64,000 nt of DNA from contig JBITNC010000001.1 of the NCBI GenBank assembly GCA_050084985.1, positions 75,640,001 to 75,704,000 on the forward strand, read 5' to 3'. Below, piece by piece: positions 56,431-64,000 of this stretch; the first letter of the stretch is position 1, and every line of letters begins with the position of its first letter. Below the pieces are notes generated by a model. It saw only the letters and a program-made list of their open reading frames with translations. It ran no database searches and was not told the DNA's origin. This DNA comes from Nageia nagi. Lineage: Eukaryota; Pinophyta. A program made the translations under genes and the position numbers.

Positions 56431-58190
56431 TATTTTTCTTTCTTAGTAATGTTATTTTTTATCAAATTTGATAATATCATTTTATTTGATATTCTATCAT
56501 AACCCTTACATGCATCTAGACTTGAGCTCACATGAACCATTGTAGACTTCATTTGAAAACCAACTCATCATATATGGGGTAAGCATATCATTATAAATTT
56601 TATTTTTCTTTATCAGTAATGTTATTTTTTATCAAATTGATAATATCATTTTATTTGATACTTGATTATAAATGTCCCATGCAAACACGTATTGAATCGA
56701 ACTCATATGAAAGAATGTAGGCTTCATTTGATAACCAACACATCATAAAGGGGTGAGCATTTCATTTTTAATTATGTTTCTCTTTCTCAATAATGTTATT
56801 TTTTATCAAAATTGACAATGCTTTTTTATTTGATATTTCATTTTAATTCTCCCATTCAGACACCTATTGAATCGAGCTTGCATAAACTAATGCAAAATTT
56901 ATTTAACAACTAACTTATCACAAAGGGGATGAGCATGTCATTCTCAATTATGTTACTCTTTTTTAATAATATTATTTTTTGTAAAAAATGAATAAAGTTA
57001 TTTTATTTGATACTTTATTTTAATGATACCATGCATACACATATTAAATTGAGTTCAAATGAACCAATGCAAAAAGGACTTGGCAAGTTAGTAGTCACAC
57101 ATGAGGTAAGCAAGTAATTCTCAATTATGTTTCTCTTCCTCATTAATGTTACTTTCTATAAAAATTAACAATGTTATTTTATTTGATAATTCATTTTAAT
57201 GCTCCTATGTAGGTACCTATTGATACAAACAAACATGAAGCAATACACATAACACTTGACACCATAGTCATCATATAGACACTTGATGTCTCAAATAAAT
57301 ATGAAGTGATACACATAACAATCGACCAAGCATTCATCACATAAGATGTGAGCATGTGATTCTCAATTATGTTGATATTTCTTAATAAATGTTACTTTTT
57401 GTAGAAATTGATAATGTCATTTTATTTTATGTACTGCATTTTAATGCTCCTATATAGAAACCTATTGAAACAATGAAACATGAAGTAATGAACACAACAC
57501 TCAATGAGGCAATCATCACACATGAGGTAAGCAAATTATTCTCAATTATATCACACTTTCTCAATACTTTTTATTTTTATAAAAATTAACAATTTTATTC
57601 TATTTGATACTCCATTTTAATGCTCCCATGTAGACACTTATTGTATCAAACAAACATGAAATGATGCGCATAACAATTGATGAGGCAATTGTCACATATG
57701 ATGTGATTATGTGATTATCAATTATGTTTTTCTTTCTCAATAATGCTACTTTATGTCAAAATTGATAATGTTATTGTATTTTGATACTCCATTTTAATAC
57801 TCCTATATAGTAATATATATAATATTTGACATCACAATCATCATATAAACACTTGTTATCTCAAAAAAATATGAAGTGATGCACACGATAGTCGATAAGA
57901 AAATCATCACATAGGATGTGAGCATGTGATTCTCAATTATATTTTTCTTTCTCAATAATGATACCTTTTATTGGAATTGATAATATTTTTTTTATTTGAT
58001 ACTCAATTTTAATGCTTTATGTAGACAACTATTGAAACAAATAAACATGAAGCAATTCATACAACACTCAATGAGATAATCATCACAAAAGAGATGAGCA
58101 TATGATTATCAATTATGTTTCTCTCTCTTAATAATTCTACTTTTTATCAAAATTAATAAAATAATTGTATTTAATCTACCATATTAGGAA
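56431..58190. repeat. Satellite-like tandem array, about 175-bp monomer
   Basis: Ten units start at about 56431, 56601, 56773, 56949, 57126, 57368, 57547, 57723, 57938 and 58114. Spacings are 170, 172, 176, 177, 242, 179, 176, 215 and 176. Each has TTTCTCTTTCTCAATAATG, then ATTTTATTTGATACTCCATT, then ATGCTCC, a variable AAACAAACATGAAG block and GAGCATGTGATTCTCAATTA. The two long units carry an internal duplication of the CATGAAGTGATACACATAAC part. Monomers are diverged, so the array is old. Confidence 0.93.
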
Positions 58191-58775
58191 AATATAGTCT
58201 AATATAGGCTAAGGCAAAAAGCTCATGTTCTCTCTACTAGGGTTTTAGTTGGTGTATGAGTCAAACTGTTGGCCTAGGGTTTCACATAATATTGAAGTTT
58301 ATATGATATTTCTTAAATTCTTTTAGATCTAAAGACCATGTCAGCCAATTCCAATTACCTTGAGTGGCTTAGTTTTTTTTAATGGATTCCACCCATTTAA
58401 CAGCTTCAAATCATGTTGAAGTTGTTGGAAGGATAAATGGTACCAAATGAATCCTATAAGCTCATCCCAAAAGTTTACAATGAGATAATCCCTTTGTTCC
58501 TAATGTTGACATCCCTATTAATGATTTTAAAAATTCATGTGGTTAGTTATAAATTCATACTTTGATAGGATACTTTATGGTTTGTATTTTGATCCAAAAT
58601 TTAGATCCTTTCAACATTCAGTAATCTCCATTTTAGTGTGTTCATTGTGATCATCTTGTCTTCAACTTTTTGATGCTTCTTTCAGATCATGAATCTGAGT
58701 CTGTATGTGGAAGATATGGCATTAAGTCCATTTGTGTATTTTTGATGAAAAAAAAAATTCAAATGTTGGTAGCCA

Positions 58776-58792
58776 TTTTGGCGGGACCCGCC
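58776..58792. promoter_or_regulatory. E2F-like site within a GGCGGGACCCGCC palindrome
   Basis: TTTTGGCGGGA at 58776-58786 matches the plant E2F/DP consensus. It overlaps a perfect inverted repeat, GGCGGG-A-CCCGCC (58780-58792), so a GGCGGG core is present on both strands. It lies in the LTR U3, about 560 bp upstream of the TATA box. Binding is inferred from the motif only. Confidence 0.45.
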
Positions 58793-59345
58793 TTCCACCG
58801 AAGTGATAGCATGGAGGTGATGAGTTGGGTTGACCGTTTAACTGCCTACCATCCATGAAGGATTGCATGGAGTGATCACCCATGCATCATGATTGCATGT
58901 CCAACCTATCCACCTACTAACCCAGCTAGACCATGACCTACATGGCAAGCCACCTAGTCAACTAAGCCACCCTGTGACCACCCAGTCTGATCATCAGCCA
59001 AGTCACTAGTCAATAGGAGGTTAACTTCTTCCCAGCATGCACCACATGTCACCACCATAATGCACCCACCCAGTTTTAGATTTTTTAACATATTTTGGTG
59101 TTTTCTAAGGTTTTTGGTGATTTTTGATTCACCTAAGGTCTTATTATTAGGCTGAGTTAATTTTTAAGCCTACAACAATCCAGAGAGTGTATTGTTTTGA
59201 TTTCAAAGCTCATTTTTGGGATATTTTTACAACCATTTGAGCCCAAATTTGTCAGGAAGATTAAGGAGGTTAATAGGTATTTGAAAATGGGTTTTTTACC
59301 AAATTTCCTAGTTGTAATTCTCTCCAATTTTAGCCCCCAAAATTG

Positions 59346-59355
59346 TATAAAAAAG
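59346..59355 (+). promoter_or_regulatory. LTR TATA box
   Basis: TATAAAAAAG about 360 bp before the LTR end, in a setting free of other TATA-like runs. Transcription would begin near 59380 and lead into gag. Confidence 0.6.
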
Positions 59356-59713
59356 GAGCAAACTGTACAGGAAAAAAAAAGAGGATTTTAGGAAAGTGTT
59401 TTCAGTTCTTATTGTGATTTTCAGAGCCATGAATGTGTTGTGGATGTGAGAGGAGGTTTTGAAGGACCAAGGAGGCCTTGTAAAGTGATTCCATCCATTG
59501 ATAGTAGAGAGATTTTGAGCTGGATGTAGCCCACACTAGGTGAACCAGGATAAATTTTGCTTGTCTCTTCTATGGTGAATGCTTTTCTCTTCTCTGTGTT
59601 TACAATTTATTTCCTAATTTTCCTTTACAAGCACTTCATTATTTTAAGTGTGAATTGATCTTAAGTAAAGGTTAAATTGAAATTTTTTAATCTTATAGTT
59701 TATTGATCAAGTT

Positions 59714-59725
59714 TGGTATCAAAGT
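59714..59725 (+). other. Primer-binding site, degenerate tRNA-iMet type
   Basis: TGGTATCAAAGT follows the LTR end. The first eight bases match the initiator tRNA-Met complement; the following GAGC is altered. Confidence 0.65.
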
Positions 59726-59894
59726 AATTGAAATCATGAGGATAACCTTTATTTTTGAGATTGTTGTTGGTGTTTAGAAAGTGTTTTTGCATGTATACTA
59801 GGTCACAAAGCAAGAAAGGAGAAGGAGAATTTATGGAGGAGGATCCAAAAATTGGTTCTAGAGTTTGGATAAAGAAGCAAAGAGAGCTTGGAGC

Positions 59895-60819
59895 CATGGC
59901 CAATGAAGGAGGATCTAATGTGGAAAAGCAAATTACTGATCTCTCCACAATGTTCCAGAAGATGTCTCTACAATTCCAACATTTTCAAGAACAACAATAC
60001 AATAAAAATGAAGGTGAAAATAGTGAATGTAATAAAATTGACAATGATGTTACACATAGTGTTTTTCAAAGTTCTCCTTTAAAATTGGAAGTTAAATTTG
60101 ATATGCCTACTTTTATTGGAGAAGTGAATGCTGAGAAGTTAGACCATTGGATTAAACAAATTGAAGTATATTGTAGAATTCAAAGAATTGTAAGAGATGA
60201 GGATAAAATCCAATTAGCAACTCTTAAAATGAGTGGTAATGCACTTGTTTGGTGGGAAAGTTGTTTACAAAGTAATAATGAATCTATTCAAGCTTGTATT
60301 GCTTCTTGAACCCATTTTATACAATTGCTTAGAAATCAGTTTTATCCTTTGGGTTATCGACAAAAGGCAATCATGGAATGGCAAACTTTCTGTCAAGGCA
60401 AAGGGTAAAGTGTGCAAGAGTACACTACAAAATTTTGAAGAAAAGCTATAATGCTAGGTATTCCTCTTGATTCCCAAGATACTCTTCTTAATTATATTGG
60501 TGGTTTGCATAATTATTTAAAGCATACAATATTGATGTTTGATCCAAATGATTTGGATAAAGTTTGTGTACAAGCTACTCACTTAGAAGAAAGGGGAAAA
60601 TTTGTTAAGGATGGGAAAAAGAAAAATGCTTCCAATAACAATAGTAATAATGATTCTAAAAGGAATAAAGGAAAGGGGAAAAAGAAAACTATGTCTACTA
60701 CACAAAAAGAGAAGTCTAAAGATGTATGTGCACATTGTCAAAAAGAAGGTCATTTAGAGGCTAAATGTTGGAAATTACATCCTGAATTATGCCCTAAACC
60801 TAAAGGTCAAAAGAAATAA
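59895..60819 (+). pseudogene. Chromovirus-type gag
   Basis: The ATG at 59895 gives M-A-N-E-G-G; an upstream in-frame Met at 59755 lies in the leader and is less likely. The core reads K-L-E-V-K-F-D-M-P-T-F, L-D-H-W-I-K-Q-I-E-V-Y, T-L-K-M-S-G-N-A-L-V-W-W, then Y-P-L-G-Y, Y-T-T-K-F and L-F-N-Y-I-G-G-L-like blocks. A basic N/K-rich linker precedes a complete zinc knuckle, C-x2-C-x4-H-x4-C at 60727-60768. In-frame stops at 60307 (TGA), 60406 (TAA) and 60436 (TGA) break it. Gag ends at TAA 60817; protease continues in the same frame. Confidence 0.92.
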
Positions 60820-60825
60820 ACAAAT

Positions 60826-61443
60826 ATGATTACTAAGGAAATTGAGGATGGTTCAGATGTAGATGATAAAATGGCATGTATGGTTTTGCATAATACACCT
60901 AATGAAGATGAGGAAAAGAAGAAAATTGAACTTTTTCACATCAAGGTGCAAGCTAAGAAGACTAGGATTGATACATTATTTGATTCTAGATCTCAAGATA
61001 ACTTAATTGTAGAAAAGTATGTCAAATCACTTGCACTCACTACTCAACCTCATCCAAACCCATATCCATTGGTATGGGTTAATAAAAATTCAAAGTTAAA
61101 GGTAACACAACAATGCAAGTTGCAATTTGGGATTAATAGGGAGTACATTGATGAAGTTTTACTTGATGTTGTTCCTTTGGATATTTGTGGGATTGTGCTT
61201 GGTAGTCCTTATCTATGGGAAAGAGATGCTTTATTTTATAGAAAGGAAAACAAATATAGACTCATTAAATATGGAATTGAATACATGGTTAGTGCTCATC
61301 AAAACAAGAAAAAGGATATTTCTTTGATTACTGTAGGACAAGCAAAGAGACTAATCAATATAGGACATATGTTTATACTTGCAACGGTGAAATCTCAAGA
61401 TGAAGTGAAAATCATAAAGGCACTTGAAGATTGTGAACCGTAA
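60826..61443 (+). pseudogene. Chromovirus-type aspartic protease
   Basis: A 205-codon open stretch with an acidic start, then I-D-T-L-F-D-S-R-S-Q-D-N-L-I at residues 48-61, where the family has D-S-G-(A/S). The catalytic triad Gly is Arg (AGA, codon 55). The D-I-C-G-I-V-L-G-S-P-Y-L block (near residue 118-129) is the C-terminal flap end. The stretch continues into the pol linker and stops at TAA 61441, in frame with RT. It would process Gag-Pol if intact. Confidence 0.9.
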
Positions 61444-63078
61444 TACAAAGAAGAAGTAAAAGAGGTAATTTCCAAATTTGAAGATTTATTTCAAGTACCT
61501 AAAGAACTTCCACCAAAAAGAGATATACAACATCAAATTCAATTACATCCTTATGTTGCACTTCCTAATATTGGCTTATATAGAAATTCTACTTTGGAAA
61601 TTGAAGAAATTAAGAAACAAGTCAAGAAATTGTTAGATCAAGGAGTCATTAGACATAGCACATCACCATGTGGATCTCCTATTGTTATAATTCCAAAGAA
61701 AGATGGAACTTGGCATATGTGTGTTGATTACAAGGCACTAAATAAGATCACGATTAAAAATTGATATCCTTTGCCATGTATTGATGATTTAATAGATCAA
61801 TTACAAAAAGCTAGGCTTTTTACAAAATTAGATCTAAGAAGTGGTTATCATCAAGTACGAGTTAAAGAAGAGGATGTGTGGAAAACTGCTTTTAAAACTA
61901 GGCAAGGATTGTTTGAATGGTTGGTTTTACCATTTGGATTATGCAATGCTCCTGCTACTTTCATGCATGTAATGAATGAGGTTTTAAGGCCTTTCATTGA
62001 TGATTTTGTTATTGTGTATCTTGATGATATTCTCATTTACAGTGTTAATTGGAAAGATCATGTGGTACATATTCACAAAGTGTTTAAAGTTTTAAGGGAA
62101 GCAAAACTCTATTTGAAGATGTCTAAGTGTGAGTTTGTCAGGAAACGTTTAACCTATCTTGGCCACATTGTAGGTGAAGGTCAATTGAGGATAGATACTG
62201 CAAAAATTGAGGCTGTGTTGAAATGGCCTACTACCACTAATGTGATAGAAACTAGGAGTTTTCTTGGGGTAGTACAGTATTTATGCAAGTTTATTGCTAA
62301 CTTTTCTTATATGGCTTCTCCACTTCATGCAATTACAGGAAAGAGTCATGGATTTCAATGGGGAGGGAAAGAACAACATGCTTTTGAATTGCTTAAAAAG
62401 AAAATTAGTAATGCTCCAATACTTGCTTTGCCTAATCTTCAGAAAACTTTTGAAATTGAAACTGATGCTAGTGACTATGCTATGGGTGCAATTTTATTGC
62501 AAGAAAAACATCCGGTTTGCTATCACTCAGAAATGTTTACCAGTGCGGTAAGAAACTATCCCACATATGACAAAGAGTTGTATGCATTAGTTCAAAGTGT
62601 TAAGAAATGGAAGCACTATTTGGTAGGTAAAGAGACAATAATTCATATAGACCATCAGCCCTTGCAATATCTTTAATCACAATCTAAGTTGCAACAATCT
62701 AGGCACTTTCGTTGGATGGGATTTTTGCAACAATTTCATTTGGTGATTAAGTATAAGAAGGGTACTCAAAATAAAATTGTTGATATGTTGTCTAGACCTC
62801 CAATATTTGCCAATGTTGTGATTCTACAAAATAGTTCTTTAATGCATGATGGGTATAAAGAACAATATATGGTTGATCCTAATTTCCAAAATGTCTATCA
62901 TAGATTGAGTCTTGGTAATGAGGTTGGAAATCATGACTTTCATTTGCATGATGGATTACTTTTTCATTTGGGCAAACTTTGTATTCCTAATGGTGAGAGG
63001 AATGATTTGATTAGGGAAGCTCATACTTCTCGTATTTCAAGGCACTTTGGTGTTGGGAAAACTCTTGCTAATCTATAA
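61444..63078 (+). pseudogene. Chromovirus-type RT, RNase H and integrase zinc-domain start
   Basis: The frame begins Y-K-E-E-V-K-E-V and includes L-L-D-Q-G-V-I-R-H-S-T-S-P, P-K-K-D-G-T-W-H-M-C-V-D-Y, L-D-L-R-S-G-Y-H-Q-V-R-V, F-G-L-C-N-A-P-A-T-F, the catalytic Y-L-D-D at 62017-62028, and F-L-G-V-V-Q-Y. RNase H follows: T-D-A-S-D-Y-A-M-G-A-I, Y-D-K-E-L-Y-A-L and H-I-D-H-Q-P-L-Q-Y-L, then H-F-R-W-M-G-F-L. Only two stops lie inside RT-RNase H, TGA 61762 (CGA consensus) and TAA 62674 (CAA-like). The last part, to 63078, has R-E-A-H-T-S-R-I-S-R-H-F-G-V-G-K-T, the first integrase zinc ligands. Confidence 0.95.
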
Positions 63079-64000
63079 AGGTATTGTTACTAGCTAAAAT
63101 GCAAGAAAATGTATCTAGATATATCAGAGGTTGTATGTTATGCATGTAAGCAAACCCAATAACAGAAAATTTGGTCTTTATATGCCATTATCCATTCTTA
63201 CACAACCATGGGAGAGTATTTCTATGGATTTTGTTGGAGGTTTACCTATGTCTAAGAGAGGTCATGATTATTTATATGTGGTTATGGATAGATTCAGTAA
63301 GATGTGTATTCTAATCCCATGTAAAAAGATTATGACAGGTCAAGAGGTAGCTAATCTTTTCTTTAATTATGTGTGGGTACATTTTGGTCTTCCTACTTCT
63401 ATCATTTCTGACAAGGATTATAGGTTTCTTGGAAAATTTTGGACTTCTTTATGGGAAAGGATGGACACTAACCTAAAGTGGAGTATAGCTTTTCATCCAC
63501 AGACAGATGGTCAAACAGAGGTGATAAATAGGATAGTGGTACACCTATTATGGGGTTATTGTGGTAAGCATCCTAAGACTTGGGATGAGCATTTGAATTA
63601 TATACAACATGCATATAATTAGGCTTTACATTCTTCTACTAACAAAACACCTTTTGAGACTTATTTTGGTTATTTGCCAAAATCACCTTCTAATATGGCT
63701 TTTGCTTCAACGAGTGATGGAGATATAGTTCTTCATAATGAGGAGGAGTGAGCAAAGAATTTTATTGAGAGGATTAGATTGATTCATCAAAAGGTAAAAG
63801 AATAGTTGGAGAAGAGTCAGGCCAAGTATAAGGAGAAGCATGATCATCATCAGGTGGATCATAAATTTTAGGTTGGGGATCAAGGATGGCTTCATATCAG
63901 CAAGGAGAGATAGCATGGTAAGGGAAAGAAGTTGAAACCAATAAGGTATGGTCCATTTACCATTATTGGTCAAGTTGGAGACAATGCATTTCGGTTAGAC
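63079..64000 (+). pseudogene. Integrase core and GPY/F module, incomplete at window end
   Basis: C-Y-A-C-K-Q at about 63138 supplies the zinc-domain Cys pair. A frameshift near 63150 leads to the open stretch 63131-63622. Catalytic residues fit D,D35E: Asp at 63227 (S-M-D-F-V-G-G), Asp at 63410 (I-S-D-K-D) and Glu at 63518 (Q-T-D-G-Q-T-E-V-I-N-R). After the stop at 63620, A-L-H-S-S-T-N and Y-F-G-Y continue. At 63860-64000 the frame gives V-G-D-Q-G-W-L-H-I-S-K-E-R and I-R-Y-G-P-F-T-I-I, the GPY/F module. The terminus is outside the window. Confidence 0.93.

Larger units (their letters stand above)
58500..59709 (+). repeat. 5' LTR of the chromovirus-type element
   Basis: The right end is set by GATCA at 59705-59709, four bases before the primer site. 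The start is uncertain: TGTTGACATCCC at 58504 or TGATCATC near 58650 are candidates. The LTR contains a GC-richer U3 (58770-59080) with several CpGs, unlike the rest of the window, and a TATA box at 59346. The other LTR is outside the window. Confidence 0.6.
58500..64000 (+). mobile_element. Ty3/gypsy chromovirus-type retrotransposon, cut by the window end
   Basis: The 5' LTR (end at 59709), primer site, gag, protease, RT, RNase H, integrase and GPY/F module are in order. Gag-pol from 59895 to about 63150 runs in a single frame interrupted by point stops, then shifts once. This is the best preserved element here. A C-terminal chromodomain and the 3' LTR would lie beyond base 64000, so membership of the chromoviruses is inference from RT, integrase and GPY/F. 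Confidence 0.92.

Noticed and set aside
1-64000. Alternative genetic code with TAG/TAA read as Gln
   Set aside because: Frameshifts, deletions and lost catalytic residues accompany the stops, and no uninterrupted recoded genes appear; transposon decay is sufficient.

Overview
The window looks like intergenic DNA from a large, repeat-rich land-plant nuclear genome. The evidence is layered Ty3/gypsy and LINE debris, fragments of DYW-type pentatricopeptide repeat (PPR) genes, a fragment of a PIN auxin-efflux-carrier gene, very AT-rich composition, and few CpG dinucleotides. A gymnosperm or another slowly purging large genome would fit, but the sequence alone does not settle the species. I see no intact protein-coding host gene, no rRNA or tRNA gene, and nothing bacterial. 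Almost every recognisable reading frame is broken, and where a family consensus is clear many stops are explained by C-to-T or G-to-A change, as expected for long-methylated transposons. Boundaries of decayed elements are approximate.

Layout. 1-5450 (-): a decayed L1-type LINE (ORF1/DUF4283, endonuclease, RT, zf-RVT). 5500-7345 (-): gypsy gag-protease fragment. 8200-8680: an inverted repeat beside a gypsy gag fragment (+). 8944-13802 (-): a structurally complete, non-autonomous LTR retrotransposon with two 1105-bp LTRs, a TTTGA target duplication, a tRNA-iMet-type primer site and a polypurine tract. Its pol is replaced by about 1.1 kb of a PIN auxin-transporter coding sequence in sense orientation. 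It sits inside a PPR pseudogene (8895-8943 plus 13803-16300, +, two tandem decayed copies). 16344-20130 (+): gag remnant and 3' LTR of a second family (X), then a G-rich minisatellite. 20590-24930 (-): 3' half of a Tat-like gypsy element with a second RNase H, integrase and LTR. 24950-28180: no gene seen. 28185-28760 (+): PPR remnant. 28948-29287: a 73-bp-armed foldback with a microsatellite core. 29490-31135 (-): second copy of LTR X plus degenerate tandem repeats. 33045-34250 (+): a decayed frame possibly of the plant mobile domain type. 36150-39060, 42150-43200 and 43300-48181 (all -): three gypsy gag/protease/RT fragments, the last with an LTR of the same family as 20590-21429. 48480-51250 (-): a third PPR pseudogene. 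52400-53340 (-): LINE ORF1 fragment. 56431-58190: a tandem satellite of about 175 bp. About 58500-64000 (+): the youngest-looking element, a gypsy/chromovirus-type retrotransposon with LTR, TATA box, primer site, gag, protease, RT, RNase H, D,D35E integrase and a GPY/F module, running off the window end.

Nothing here works as an operon. The functional story is retrotransposon nesting and gene capture. The strongest result is the LTR element at 8944-13802. In its internal region a gag zinc-knuckle remnant, the tail of the protease domain and a PIN membrane-domain fragment are fused in one reading frame downstream of the element's own LTR promoter.
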